Assembly (NCBI GenBank): GCA_002364535.1
Contig: DEYL01000021.1
Location: forward strand, 28,006-80,846
Direction: 5' to 3'
Source of the DNA: Flavobacteriaceae bacterium UBA3159
GTDB lineage: Bacteria; Bacteroidota; Bacteroidia; Flavobacteriales; Flavobacteriaceae
DNA: 52,841 bases
The number at the start of each line of letters is the position of its first letter. Within the stretch, counting starts at the first letter, position 1. This document shows, one piece after another, positions 7,661-16,748 of this stretch. Made by a program: the position numbers and the translations under genes. The notes below the pieces were generated by a model that was not told the origin of the DNA, did no database searches, and was given only the letters and a program-made list of their open reading frames with translations.

Positions 7661-10130
7661 TGATAAATTGTATTTTGTCTAAAAACATTTTTTTATAATC
7701 GGCCGATAAAACTACAAAATTATTTGTACTTAAAATTTTTTGCTCAGGCCCATCAAACCTCTTTTTCCACTCATTGAGCTTTTTTCTGTTGCGAATTCCA
7801 TGCAAAACCAAATAGGTTTGATCTTGATCGAATCGGTCTTCAGACAAAAACCATCGTGTGTCTGGGGTATCCTCCAAAGCGTCTTGGAGTCTGTTTTTCG
7901 TCTTTTTTAGAGATGCAGTATCTTTGATTCTAAAGGTAAAAATCCATTTATAATTGAGATATACTACATTCTTTTTTTGAATGGAATCTCTCCCTTTGAT
8001 TTGCTGCATCATCTCTAGTGCTTTGATGGCCTCGGGCGATTCGGGATATTTTTGTGCGACGTTTAATAATGCTTCTTCCCACTGCTTACTTCCTTTTAAA
8101 CGACCTTCAAAATTGGCCATCAACAGATCGAATTTTGGCTGAACAGCAGTTCCACTGAGCAGCACTCGAAAAGATTTCGCTTTTTCTTCCAATTGATCAA
8201 AATCTCCTTTTTGATAGATTTTGACCAAACTCTCATAAACTTTTTCCGGGGTTTGGAGATCCGACTGGCCAAATTCCTTAGGGTTGGTGAGAATTTTGGT
8301 GTAAGGCGAATCCGGATGGTTTGTTACTATACGGTTGAAGTATTGCTTTGCTTTTTGAGGTAATACTTTTTCATCAATTTTATAAAGGTGATAGAGTGCA
8401 GGGGCTGCGGTTTCCCCAGGAGGATTGAGCCTAAGCAAATGCTCTAATCGATCTTGTGCCAAAGCGAAGTTTTTAAAACTCTCCTTGTAAATCATACCCA
8501 ATTGTAAATAGGCATTTTGATTTAGTTTTTTGATGCTGTCGATTTCTACTTTGGACTGGGGCAATACATTGACATAATTCTCGGGTTTTTCAACAAAAAA
8601 AGTTTCGTTTTTGGTCTGTTCTTCTTCGTTGATTCCAAGAGATTCCTTTCGAATTGAATTTATGGCCGATGCTATCGCCCAATTGTCAGAATTGGGCCGG
8701 TCACCCCATGTGGACTGGAATTTTTGTTGACCAAGAACAACCAGTTTGGGGTTGTAGAAATAAAAGGGGTTGGCTTGAGCGCCTTTGCTAAAGAATGGGA
8801 AAATTCCTTTTTCCTCTGTCTTAATTTTTGCCAATGCCTGCGCTTCTTTTTCTTCAATGTGTTTTTGAAAGTACTCCATTTGATCCGCTTTACTCAGTCC
8901 GCTGAGGTAAAGCAGGCTATCAGTAATTTGTACGATGTTTTCGTATTTGATCACAGCATTGAGGTTGTCCCTTTCTCTTCGTATTCTTCTTTTGTACAGT
9001 GTTTCTTGGGGCAGAGTACTGAGAAGGCTGTCGAGATAAGCACCGGTAAGTACGTATTTGCCTCCAGCAAAATTGAAATTAGCCAGATCCCTATAATTTG
9101 CTTTTTTGGTGGGTAAATCCAAGTTTTCAGATTTTAAAGATTTACCGAGGTAATATTCCCCTAAGCTGTCTTGCTGTTGCTGAAAATAATGAATACCTAT
9201 GGCGCGATTGATCCAGTGATCAAAAATGTAGTTTTCATAATTTTTGGCTAGCTTTTCATAGGACTCTATGGGATCCCAGTTGTCCCGTAAACTTATGATT
9301 TGTAGTCTTTTAATCTGAGCATTGATCCAGTATTTTCGCGGGGTTTTTCTGTTGAGTCCCACGACTTGGTCAAAAGCCCAAAGGGCAGAGTCAGGCTTTT
9401 TAAGGGTTTCATAGATTTGGCCGGTCAGGAAATAATAACGTCCTTTATCACGGTTGTCTTTTGCATTAAGCGCAGCGTTTCTGATGTAATAAATCGCCGA
9501 ATCTAACACTTTGATGTTGATAAAAGCTTGGGATATGGCAGCATTGGCCGGGCTGTGGAATTTACTGCTTGGAGTTATGGATCGGGCCAAACTCCTGAGG
9601 TTTTTTATGGCAAGCTCATTATTGCGCATCCGAATGTTGGTTTTTTCACGCCATATTCTCCCTTCGACATAGGTTTTAGCGTCAGCGTAATTTTCCAATA
9701 AGTAATTAAAAGCTTCCATTGCGGGGAAAAAACGTCGGTCGTAATAGCGGGCTTTGCCCAAAAGTAAATAGGCCTCATCAATTTTGCTATTGCGCTGTAT
9801 GCCATTGATGTTCATAGAGTGTTTTTGAATGGCTTTTACGGCTTTTTCCTCGGCACGGTCAAAACCAGGGACTATCGTGGTTTGGTCCATACGCTCACCG
9901 TTGAGGGCGATGGGTTCAACTTCTAAAAATTCGAAAAAGTTGTCATCGTTGGCTTGCTCCAAAATGGATTGTCCCACTTTAAAAGCTTCCTTTCCATTAA
10001 AAAGAACATTATATTGGGTGTTTAGGGAATGGTATCCCCTGTTAAGCATTTTGTTTTTTTGGGTAGAACAGCCCCATAACATAAGCATCATGCCTATTCC
10101 AGTCGCCAAAAGATGCACTGCTTTTTTCAA
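7650..10130 (-). CDS. sprE: SprE/PorW-type lipoprotein with tetratricopeptide repeats
   Basis: An 826-residue exported lipoprotein. The signal peptide ends in a lipobox LWGC with the lipidated cysteine at residue 21. The early segment NKMLNRGYHSLNTQYNVLFNGKEAF is typical of the SprE (Flavobacterium) and PorW (Porphyromonas) proteins needed for type IX secretion and gliding. Many TPR-like helical pairs follow (for example AYLLLGKARYYDRRFFPAMEAF), and the C-terminal 150 residues form a separate domain. The start is a TTG at 10128-10130; it is placed correctly for the signal peptide and no in-frame ATG or GTG lies just upstream. It heads the sprE-bactofilin-atpZ block. Other secretion components are not in this window. 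Confidence 0.85.
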   Translation of the reverse strand: MKKAVHLLATGIGMMLMLWGCSTQKNKMLNRGYHSLNTQYNVLFNGKEAFKVGQSILEQANDDNFFEFLEVEPIALNGERMDQTTIVPGFDRAEEKAVKAIQKHSMNINGIQRNSKIDEAYLLLGKARYYDRRFFPAMEAFNYLLENYADAKTYVEGRIWREKTNIRMRNNELAIKNLRSLARSITPSSKFHSPANAAISQAFINIKVLDSAIYYIRNAALNAKDNRDKGRYYFLTGQIYETLKKPDSALWAFDQVVGLNRKTPRKYWINAQIKRLQIISLRDNWDPIESYEKLAKNYENYIFDHWINRAIGIHYFQQQQDSLGEYYLGKSLKSENLDLPTKKANYRDLANFNFAGGKYVLTGAYLDSLLSTLPQETLYKRRIRRERDNLNAVIKYENIVQITDSLLYLSGLSKADQMEYFQKHIEEKEAQALAKIKTEEKGIFPFFSKGAQANPFYFYNPKLVVLGQQKFQSTWGDRPNSDNWAIASAINSIRKESLGINEEEQTKNETFFVEKPENYVNVLPQSKVEIDSIKKLNQNAYLQLGMIYKESFKNFALAQDRLEHLLRLNPPGETAAPALYHLYKIDEKVLPQKAKQYFNRIVTNHPDSPYTKILTNPKEFGQSDLQTPEKVYESLVKIYQKGDFDQLEEKAKSFRVLLSGTAVQPKFDLLMANFEGRLKGSKQWEEALLNVAQKYPESPEAIKALEMMQQIKGRDSIQKKNVVYLNYKWIFTFRIKDTASLKKTKNRLQDALEDTPDTRWFLSEDRFDQDQTYLVLHGIRNRKKLNEWKKRFDGPEQKILSTNNFVVLSADYKKMFLDKIQFINEK

Positions 10131-10177
10131 TAGGAAAAGTTTATTTATATAACTGTAAAAGATTCAGTTTAGTATAA

Positions 10178-10465
10178 CTAAGCATTAAAATATGACTCCA
10201 ATTGAGCAAAGGTCTCAGAATCGGTTGTAAGGTCTTTAATGAGCAGTTCTTTCTACAGTAAAACAATCCTTTCATAAACCTCGGTAATGTGGTCAAGATC
10301 GTGGCTAGAGGTCAAAAAAATAGTTGCTCGGTTTTAAATATGCTTTTTGACGATTTCCTTAAATCGAATAAGGGAACTAGGGTCATGATTGGCAAGAGGC
10401 TCGTCCAATATTGCACATCGGAGGTTACCCAAAAAAGCAGCCACCAAACCAACCTTTTTTTGATC
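10178..10465 (-). pseudogene. Relic of an ABC transporter ATPase gene
   Basis: Minus-strand frame translation recovers the C-terminal third of an ABC ATPase. It has a signature-motif remnant (DQKKVGLVAAFLGN), a Walker B region (AILDEPLANHDPSS), and an H-loop (TSSHDLDHITEVYERIVLL) ending in FAQLESYFNA and a stop at 10178. Two in-frame stops interrupt it, at 10334-10336 and 10254-10256. Walker A and everything before the signature motif are missing. The residual similarity is to the ATPases paired with ABC-2 type permeases in Flavobacteriia. The break point coincides with the promoter of the gene at 10512, so a deletion probably joined the two. Confidence 0.8.
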
Positions 10466-10495
10466 TTGTCATTATTATTTTTTAAAATAACTTTG
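10466..10495 (+). promoter_or_regulatory. Promoter of the 2Fe-2S reductase gene
   Basis: TTG at 10466-10468, a 19 bp spacer, then TAACTTTG at 10488-10495, which matches the Bacteroidota TTTG / TANNTTTG arrangement. The predicted transcription start would be about 10 bases before the ATG at 10512. Confidence 0.6.
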
Positions 10496-10511
10496 CAAAC
10501 AAAAACACGCT

Positions 10512-11549
10512 ATGTCAGAAATGTATCCACTAATGATTTCAAAAATCACCAGAAATACTCCAAACGCTGTTTTGATTTCTTTTAAGGTTCCTGAAGAGGA
10601 AAAAGAAAAGTTTCAATTTGAAGCGGGGCAATACCTGACTCTTGAAACAAAGATAAATGAAAAATCAGTAAGACGTTCTTACTCCATCTGTAGTGGTGTG
10701 AATGAAGGTCTTCAGGTAGGGATCAAGGAAGTTCCCAACGGGGTTTTTTCGACCCATGCAAATAGATCAATGCATGAGGATGACCATATCATGGTCGCAC
10801 CTCCCCAAGGGCGCTTTCAATATGTCTCTTCCGCCCAAGCCCAAACCCTGGCCGGGTTTGCAGCAGGTAGTGGGATTACCCCCATCATGTCAGTCCTAAA
10901 AACAGCTCTTCTGGATCATCCCGACAACCGTTTTCATTTGGTTTATGGAAATAAGACGCCCGAAGACAGTATGTTCTTGGGTGAATTGAAGGGTTTAGAA
11001 AAAGAGTTTGAAGGACGGCTTTCCATTCAATGGGTCTTCAGCCGAGCCAATGAAGCGGGAAGTCTCTTTGGTCGTATTGAAGCCTCAGTAGCCAAAAATG
11101 CACTAAATCAGATGGGAAAAGTTGCCGATAAGTTCTACCTCTGCGGCCCTGAAAGTATGATTGAAACTGTATCGGAAACTTTGTCCACTAATGGAGTGGA
11201 AGAAGAGACCATTCTATTTGAATTGTTTAGCACATCAACCCAAAAAGATCAAATCCAAGGAAAAATCGAAGGGGCTTCTTTGGAAATCATCTATGATGAA
11301 CTGACGCATAAAATTGAAAACACCGAGGGAAAAAGTGTATTGGATGCTGCTCTTCAAAATAAGTTGGATGTACCCTACTCCTGCCAAGGAGGCGTTTGCT
11401 CCAGCTGTATCGCGAGGGTCAAATCGGGAACGGCAGAAATGGTGACCAATCAAATCCTGACCGACGAAGAAGTCGAAGAAGGGTTGGTTTTGACCTGCCA
11501 AGCACATGCTGCCAGTAATCATTTGGTGGTTGATTACGACGATGTATAA
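10512..11549 (+). CDS. NAD(P)H-dependent flavin reductase with C-terminal 2Fe-2S domain (PaaE-like)
   Basis: A 345-residue three-domain electron-transfer protein. It has an FAD-binding barrel with RRSYSIC at residues 54-60, an NAD(P)-binding domain with GSGITPIMSVLKTAL from about 119 and CGPESMIE from 211, and a plant-type 2Fe-2S ferredoxin domain with ligands Cys291, Cys296, Cys299 and Cys329. The layout is that of phenylacetyl-CoA oxygenase reductase PaaE and related ferredoxin-NADP reductases. No oxygenase genes are near, so its partner is unknown and the PaaE role should not be assumed. In-frame ATGs at 10512 and 10521 are both possible; 10512 is the longer. Confidence 0.88.
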   Translation: MSEMYPLMISKITRNTPNAVLISFKVPEEEKEKFQFEAGQYLTLETKINEKSVRRSYSICSGVNEGLQVGIKEVPNGVFSTHANRSMHEDDHIMVAPPQGRFQYVSSAQAQTLAGFAAGSGITPIMSVLKTALLDHPDNRFHLVYGNKTPEDSMFLGELKGLEKEFEGRLSIQWVFSRANEAGSLFGRIEASVAKNALNQMGKVADKFYLCGPESMIETVSETLSTNGVEEETILFELFSTSTQKDQIQGKIEGASLEIIYDELTHKIENTEGKSVLDAALQNKLDVPYSCQGGVCSSCIARVKSGTAEMVTNQILTDEEVEEGLVLTCQAHAASNHLVVDYDDV

Positions 11550-11553
11550 TCCA

Positions 11554-12585
11554 TTACCGCTTTAGTAATTCCAAGGTTTTTTCAATAACTGTTTTAGGGT
11601 CCAAAGATCTGAATGCATCCTTATAGTTTTGGGGAAGATAGGTCCCATACACAGATGTGGGAATCAAAGGATATTGGGTTCTATCCAAGGTGAGGGCGTG
11701 ATCCAAAAGTTGGTTGAATGGAGCAAACCCACAAAAAGGATGGGTCATTCCCCATAGGGTAAGCACCTTGGTTCCCATATTGGCTGCCATATGCCCATTG
11801 GCAGAATCCATGGAGATCATCAAATCTAAATAGGCCATAAGATCGAGTTGTTTTCTAAGGTTGATTTTTCCCACGGTACTATAAACATTTTTGTAGGCTT
11901 TTTCCCACACTTCAAGGCGTTCCTTTTCTTTTTCTCCCGCACCAAAAAGAAAAATCTGATGATCTTTTTGTAAATAATTGATGAGTTGTTGCATAAGGTC
12001 TAAAGGATACATTTTTCCCACATGCGCGGCAAAAGGAGCAATCCCTATCCATTTTTTTTCACTGGCCTGGTATAGGGGTAATAAGGAGAGAGGAAGTTCG
12101 TTTTTTTCGGGAAATTCGTGTTGTTCGAATGAAATAGGGAAACCCAATTTTCTGAAAACATCTGCATAACGATAAATGGTGGGGGTAAGCGGTTGAAACT
12201 TTTTATTTTTCGCTCGAGTAAGCGCCTTTTTTTCCAATCGGCCTTTGTCTATGGACTTGACCTTGTGGCCACACAGCCTAAAAAATACTTTGAGTAAGTA
12301 AACTCGCAATACGCTGTGCAAATCGGCAACAGCAGAAAAAGGAATTGTTTTGAGTTCTTGGAACAGTGTCCACAAACCTTTTATACCCTTGTGTCGACCA
12401 TCAAAATCTGTGGGATAGAAATTAAAGTTTTTAAACTCCTGAAAAAGTGGAGCGACATTAGGTCGGCTGACAAAAGTTATTTTAAGTTGTGGATAGGTTT
12501 TATACAAGCAACGGATCACCGGAACTGCCATTGCTATATCTCCCAAGGCGGAAAATCGAATCAACAGCAGGTGAGGGTCTTTCAT
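11554..12585 (-). CDS. Glycosyltransferase family 9 (heptosyltransferase-like)
   Basis: A 343-residue GT-B enzyme. The N terminus LLIRFSALGDIAMAVPVIRCL is the GT9 signature, and the sugar-nucleotide-binding end has SMDSANGHMAANMGTKVLTLWG. Relatives add heptose or another sugar to lipid A core oligosaccharide at the cytoplasmic face of the inner membrane. It lies 6 bp downstream of a DUF4254 gene, a pairing often seen in Flavobacteriia that points to lipopolysaccharide core synthesis. The donor sugar is unknown. It converges with the reductase gene at 11549 with only 4 bp between. Confidence 0.88.
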   Translation of the reverse strand: MKDPHLLLIRFSALGDIAMAVPVIRCLYKTYPQLKITFVSRPNVAPLFQEFKNFNFYPTDFDGRHKGIKGLWTLFQELKTIPFSAVADLHSVLRVYLLKVFFRLCGHKVKSIDKGRLEKKALTRAKNKKFQPLTPTIYRYADVFRKLGFPISFEQHEFPEKNELPLSLLPLYQASEKKWIGIAPFAAHVGKMYPLDLMQQLINYLQKDHQIFLFGAGEKEKERLEVWEKAYKNVYSTVGKINLRKQLDLMAYLDLMISMDSANGHMAANMGTKVLTLWGMTHPFCGFAPFNQLLDHALTLDRTQYPLIPTSVYGTYLPQNYKDAFRSLDPKTVIEKTLELLKR

Positions 12586-12591
12586 AAATGA

Positions 12592-13209
12592 CTAGGATTT
12601 GTCCTTGTACAAAACGGGGTTGGTGTCCTCGTCGTTGTACATTTTCATTTGTTTGTAAACCTTCATGTATTTTGACCCGCTTGCGATGTCTTTGAGGAGG
12701 TCATCAATCGAGGAAACTAAATCCTCTCTTTGGATGAGCAATACTTGAAGCTTGATGTTACATTTTTTGCGATGCGATTCACCGGCTTCCTTTCGGTTAG
12801 CCTCTTCTTCCATATGGTAAATCTTCAATTCCAAAATGGACAAACGATCCAGAGCCCATGCAGGACTTTCCGAGTTTGTTGTGGCTCCCTTTTGGACCTC
12901 AACGTCTTTGAACTGATTGAGAAAAAAACTGTCGATGTATTCTACCGTATCTGTTCTGTCTTGGTTGGAAGCATCGATCAATCTTTTGAGTTTCATTCCC
13001 TCAACGGGGTCGATCTCAGGATCTCTGATGAGGTCTTCATAGTGCCATTGAACGGTGTCGATCCAATTTTTTCGGTAGAGTAAATACTCTAAGGCATCGG
13101 CCGGATAAGGGTTTTCGAAAGCTTGGTCCACCTCATCGATTAGGTGGTATTTATCAATACTTTCTCTAAAGATATTAATGGAAAGTTGGCTGGTAGAATC
13201 TTGGCTCAT
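12592..13209 (-). CDS. DUF4254 family protein
   Basis: A 205-residue soluble, helical and highly charged protein with no signal peptide. Segments such as ALEYLLYRKNWIDTVQWHYEDLIRDPEID and RDPEIDPVEGMKLKRLIDASNQDRTD are spaced as in the DUF4254 family. The function of that family is unknown; genes usually sit beside a GT9 glycosyltransferase, as here (6 bp gap), so a role in lipopolysaccharide assembly is an inference from context. The ATG at 13207-13209 is unambiguous. Confidence 0.75.
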   Translation of the reverse strand: MSQDSTSQLSINIFRESIDKYHLIDEVDQAFENPYPADALEYLLYRKNWIDTVQWHYEDLIRDPEIDPVEGMKLKRLIDASNQDRTDTVEYIDSFFLNQFKDVEVQKGATTNSESPAWALDRLSILELKIYHMEEEANRKEAGESHRKKCNIKLQVLLIQREDLVSSIDDLLKDIASGSKYMKVYKQMKMYNDEDTNPVLYKDKS

Positions 13210-13257
13210 GTCTGTAATTTTCCTTGGGACGAAGATACAATTTGATCACCAATTTTT

Positions 13258-14226
13258 TCAGTTTCGAAAAGGCAATTCTAAAGATATAATTCCATGGTCA
13301 AAAAGTTTGAAGATCACAATGCCCAAAAAAAGTGTCGTAAACAAAATCTTTTTTAATGAATCCGATTTGATGTTTTCGAGAAATACGCCAAAAAAATACG
13401 CTACGGGAATAAAACTGATAAACCAACGCTCGGAGGATGTTTGTAGGCCCAACAATCCAAAAGCAATGCTAAAGAACAACCAAAAAGTCATGTAAAGGAA
13501 GCCTGAAAAAAGCTCGGGATAGGAAAATTTTCTATGTCCTCGTGGAAACTGAAGGGCACAAATCACAACCGTAAACAGCAAGGTGATCAACCAAACCATT
13601 TCAGCATTGGAGAGAAGTTCAATATTCAAAAACTTCATCTGGACAGGGGGGTTTATAAGGGCAAAGGTTTTAGAAGGCAAGATGATCGAAAGGCTATTGA
13701 ATGTAAAAGGAAGGATTAGAACAGGTAGCAATATAGCCAAAAGATGTTTGACGTCTTTTAAACCCCTACGGAAAAGAATAAAAAGAGGAAGCAAATAAAA
13801 AGCCGCAAAAACATAGTTGAATTGTACGATAATTGATATAATCAGGGAAAGGTCGAGTATCCACTTTTCTGTGTTTTTGGAATGACGTATTTTAATAAAA
13901 ACATATTGGCCGTAGGTCAATAGAATTGCCTGAAGAGCGGGTATAGTTTTTATGTCGTAAAAAGTGGGGAAAAAGAGAAAAATCGTGGGAAAAGCGATCA
14001 TGTGAATGCCATTGAATTTCCTTCCTTTGATTCGGGTTTCCAGTAGGGTAATCATCGTAATAAAAGCGATCATAAAGATGACTTTGGCAGTAATCCTGGG
14101 CCATTGATCCAAGAGGTGGACTCTGTTTTTCTCCAATAGAAAAGAAAACAAAACCGTAGATATGATAAGAAATATGGAAGTGAGATAGGTTCTAGGACCA
14201 ATTGTCTTGAAAATCTTTACTATCAT
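13258..14226 (-). CDS. Polytopic membrane protein (DUF6427-like)
   Basis: A 322-residue integral membrane protein with about nine hydrophobic segments and few charged loops. It has no recognisable catalytic motif. Size, hydropathy and position upstream of the DUF4254-GT9 pair resemble the flavobacterial DUF6427 group. The layout is also loosely like glycosyltransferase-type or EpsG-like membrane proteins, so a part in envelope polysaccharide synthesis is possible but unproven. It is divergent from the small gene at 14269. Confidence 0.6.
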   Translation of the reverse strand: MIVKIFKTIGPRTYLTSIFLIISTVLFSFLLEKNRVHLLDQWPRITAKVIFMIAFITMITLLETRIKGRKFNGIHMIAFPTIFLFFPTFYDIKTIPALQAILLTYGQYVFIKIRHSKNTEKWILDLSLIISIIVQFNYVFAAFYLLPLFILFRRGLKDVKHLLAILLPVLILPFTFNSLSIILPSKTFALINPPVQMKFLNIELLSNAEMVWLITLLFTVVICALQFPRGHRKFSYPELFSGFLYMTFWLFFSIAFGLLGLQTSSERWFISFIPVAYFFGVFLENIKSDSLKKILFTTLFLGIVIFKLFDHGIISLELPFRN

Positions 14227-14238
14227 ATCCGATTTTAT

Positions 14239-14246
14239 TACTTTTG
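14239..14246 (+). promoter_or_regulatory. -7 promoter box of the small membrane protein gene at 14269
   Basis: TACTTTTG fits the TANNTTTG consensus and lies 22 bp before the ATG. No good -33 element is seen. Confidence 0.4.
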
Positions 14247-14268
14247 CAATATAATTAAAGAGACGTTA

Positions 14269-14496
14269 ATGAAAAATTTTTTCGAAGCCATTGCCAGTTT
14301 GTTTGAAGACCTATTGTTTCTTCCCTATCAATTACTGACCCAACTAGAACCTTTTAGTTGGTGGTTGGCCAATGGAATGAGTTTTCTTTTTTTATCAGTT
14401 GGATCTGTTGCCGCCGTTTATTGGATCAACCAATTGCGGAAATTCGACAAAAGTGGAGAGGAAAATAAAGACCCCTCTGCGCATTCATTTTTATAG
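14269..14496 (+). CDS. Small single-span membrane protein (DUF6341-like)
   Basis: A 75-residue protein with one clear hydrophobic helix at about residues 30-52 (WLANGMSFLFLSVGSVAAVYW) and a short charged tail. Start MKNFFEAIASLFEDLLFLP and the central PFSWWLANG segment match the short flavobacterial DUF6341 type as I recall it. It has its own -7 box, and its last 6 bases overlap the 3' end of purD on the other strand. Function unknown. Confidence 0.65.
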   Translation: MKNFFEAIASLFEDLLFLPYQLLTQLEPFSWWLANGMSFLFLSVGSVAAVYWINQLRKFDKSGEENKDPSAHSFL

Positions 14497-15771
14497 ATCG
14501 AATCCGATATCTTTTCTGTAGTACATCCCTTCAAATTTGATTTCTTCCAAAAGTTGGTAGGAATGTAATAGTGCATCTTTATGGTTGTCCCCTAAGGAGG
14601 TGGCTGCTAATACGCGCCCGCCATTGGTCAATATTTCACCCTCTTGGAGAGTTGTACCCGCGTGAAATACAGTGCTGTTGGATGAAGACGGCAAGCCTTT
14701 TATTGTTTTTCCTTTTTTGTAGGCCTCTGGATATCCGCCAGAAACTGCAACCACTGTGGTGGCGCTTTGGTCTTCGACCAAAAGTTCAATTTGGTCGAGT
14801 TTGCCCGTTGCTGTAGCGTAGAGCATTTCTGCCAGATCGTTTTTTATTCTGGGCAAAACGACTTGGGTTTCGGGATCACCCATTCTGACATTGTATTCTA
14901 TGACATAAGGGGCATCTCCTACCCGAATCAATCCTATAAACACAAAGCCAACATAAGGGATTTTGTCTTTTTTAAGTCCGTCTATGGTAGGTTGGACGAT
15001 GGTTTCTTGGATGGCCTTATAGAATTTTTCATCGGCAAAAGGAACTGGAGATACAGCACCCATTCCTCCAGTATTCAAACCGGTATCTCCCTCGCCAATG
15101 CGCTTGTAGTCCTTGGCCATTGGAAAAGTGACATAGTTTAAACCATCGGTCAAAACAAAGCAGGACAGTTCTATCCCACTCAAAAATTCTTCGATAACGA
15201 CCTTGGAAGAAGCCTTTCCAAATTTTTGGTCTAAAAGCATGTTAGAAAGCTCTTTTTTCGCTGTTGCTAAGTCATTGATAATGAGAACTCCTTTGCCTGC
15301 GGCTAAACCATCTGCTTTAAGGACGTAGGGAGCTTTCATTTGCCCTAAAAAGGCGTAGCCTTCCTGTATCTTTTCGGGGGTAAAACTTCCGTATTGAGCC
15401 GTGGGTATGTTGTGTCGACTCATAAAGGCCTTGGCAAACTCTTTGCTCCCTTCTAGTGTAGCCCCCAGCTTTTGTGGCCCGATAAGGGGAATGTTCTTCA
15501 ATTGAGGGTCATCGAGAAAGAAATCGTGGATGCCATTAACCAATGGATCTTCAGGGCCGACCAACACAAGGTCTATGTTGTTTTGAATGACTGCATTTTT
15601 CAGAGCGTCAAAGTCGTTAACGCCTATGTCAAGGTTGGTGGCCAATGCAGCTGTACCGGCGTTTCCGGGTGCTACAAAAAGTTGATCGATCGTTTTGCTT
15701 TGGGCGAGTTTCCAACAAAAGGTGTGTTCTCTACCTCCGCTGCCCAATACCAGTATATTCAATTTTTTCAC
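14491..15771 (-). CDS. purD: Phosphoribosylamine-glycine ligase
   Basis: An ATP-grasp enzyme of de novo purine synthesis, joining phosphoribosylamine and glycine. Conserved points are NILVLGSGGREHTF at the N terminus, GPEDPLVNGI, the ATP-grasp stretch LKADGLAAGKGV, and NTGGMGAVSPVP. The open frame reaches a TTG at 15871-15873, but that codon lies inside a TATATTTG -7 box, and the extra 34 residues do not belong to the family. I place the start at the GTG at 15769-15771, giving 426 residues, the usual PurD length. The TTG at 15760-15762, directly before NILVLG, is an alternative. Confidence 0.93.
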   Translation of the reverse strand: MKKLNILVLGSGGREHTFCWKLAQSKTIDQLFVAPGNAGTAALATNLDIGVNDFDALKNAVIQNNIDLVLVGPEDPLVNGIHDFFLDDPQLKNIPLIGPQKLGATLEGSKEFAKAFMSRHNIPTAQYGSFTPEKIQEGYAFLGQMKAPYVLKADGLAAGKGVLIINDLATAKKELSNMLLDQKFGKASSKVVIEEFLSGIELSCFVLTDGLNYVTFPMAKDYKRIGEGDTGLNTGGMGAVSPVPFADEKFYKAIQETIVQPTIDGLKKDKIPYVGFVFIGLIRVGDAPYVIEYNVRMGDPETQVVLPRIKNDLAEMLYATATGKLDQIELLVEDQSATTVVAVSGGYPEAYKKGKTIKGLPSSSNSTVFHAGTTLQEGEILTNGGRVLAATSLGDNHKDALLHSYQLLEEIKFEGMYYRKDIGFDL

Positions 15772-15870
15772 ACGTTTAGGTCTTTTTAATTCGCTGATAT
15801 TTATTCCTTTCCTTTTGTTGAGAAATTTATCTTGGCGGTTTAAATCCCTCCATGAGGGTTTCACCGGAAA

Positions 15871-15878
15871 CAAATATA
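15871..15878 (-). promoter_or_regulatory. -7 promoter box of purD
   Basis: Minus strand reads TATATTTG, a full TANNTTTG match, about 100 bp upstream of the chosen GTG. It lies between the end of the GT2 gene and purD and argues that purD has its own promoter. No convincing -33 element. Confidence 0.45.
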
Positions 15879-15890
15879 CTTAAGTGTGTC

Positions 15891-16745
15891 TTATTTTGAT
15901 TTAAACCTTTGAAAAATCCCTTTCCATCTAAAGTTTCTCAGGAATTTCCCCTGTTTTGAGTCTACAATAAACGGGATGCCCTTTCTTTTGGCTTCCAAAA
16001 ATCCTTTGATATAGCTGAAAAAAATTCTTGCTTCCCGCTTAACCCAAGCTCTTTTTAACCCAATGATCAGGGTCAAAATCAGGCCCAATCTCATGCGATA
16101 GGTGGCTACGCCTTGTAGCCGAGCAGCGCCAGGACTGTAATTAAAACCTGTAGGTTTCAGGTGTTTTACTTTAAGCGTAGGGTCTACTTTTAACTCCCAT
16201 CCATGATATTGAGCCATCAACTCATCCAGAGTATCCCAACCAATCGATTTGGCGATTTTGCCCATTTCCAGAAAACACGCTTTTCGATAGGCCTTTAGTG
16301 ATCCTCTGATGTGATCCTCTTTATTGAGGTTTTCCACTGCCCATTGATCGCCCTTTTTAATATAGCACTGCCCCGCAGCCATACCCAATCGGTTGTTTTC
16401 TTTAAAGTGCTGTGATAGCTTTAGCAGATAGTTTGTCTCGAAAACCATGTCTGCATCGTACTTGCAGATGATGTCATAATCCTCATCCAATACCCCATAG
16501 CCTTCATAAAAAGCTTCAACAATTTTTGCTCCGGGGAGATGTTCCTCCGATGATTTTTTGTGAACCTGCTGTATCCAAGCGTATTGTTGGGTGAGATCGT
16601 TGACGATTTCTGCTGTTCGATCGGTAGAATTATCATTGACCACCACCACTTGAGCAGGTTTCAACTGCTGATTAACCAGCGACTCGAGGGTTTTTGTAAT
16701 GTAATCCTCCTCGTTATGGGCCGGTATGACAATGTAAATTTTCAA
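15891..16745 (-). CDS. Family 2 glycosyltransferase
   Basis: A 284-residue GT-A enzyme. It has IVIPAHNEEDYITKTLESL at the N terminus, the nucleotide-binding VVVNDNSTDRT, and the metal-binding DxD in KYDADMVFE. There is no obvious membrane anchor. It begins with a TTG at 16743-16745, 3 bp after the methyltransferase stop codon, so it is translated as part of the M23-GH3-methyltransferase-GT2 operon. The acceptor and sugar donor are unknown; an envelope glycan is likely from the neighbours. Confidence 0.85.
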   Translation of the reverse strand: MKIYIVIPAHNEEDYITKTLESLVNQQLKPAQVVVVNDNSTDRTAEIVNDLTQQYAWIQQVHKKSSEEHLPGAKIVEAFYEGYGVLDEDYDIICKYDADMVFETNYLLKLSQHFKENNRLGMAAGQCYIKKGDQWAVENLNKEDHIRGSLKAYRKACFLEMGKIAKSIGWDTLDELMAQYHGWELKVDPTLKVKHLKPTGFNYSPGAARLQGVATYRMRLGLILTLIIGLKRAWVKREARIFFSYIKGFLEAKRKGIPFIVDSKQGKFLRNFRWKGIFQRFKSK

Positions 16746-16748
16746 GAT

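Noticed and set aside
14491..15873. 460-residue version of PurD starting at the TTG at 15871
   Set aside because: The codon lies inside a -7 promoter box, and the extra residues are not in the family.
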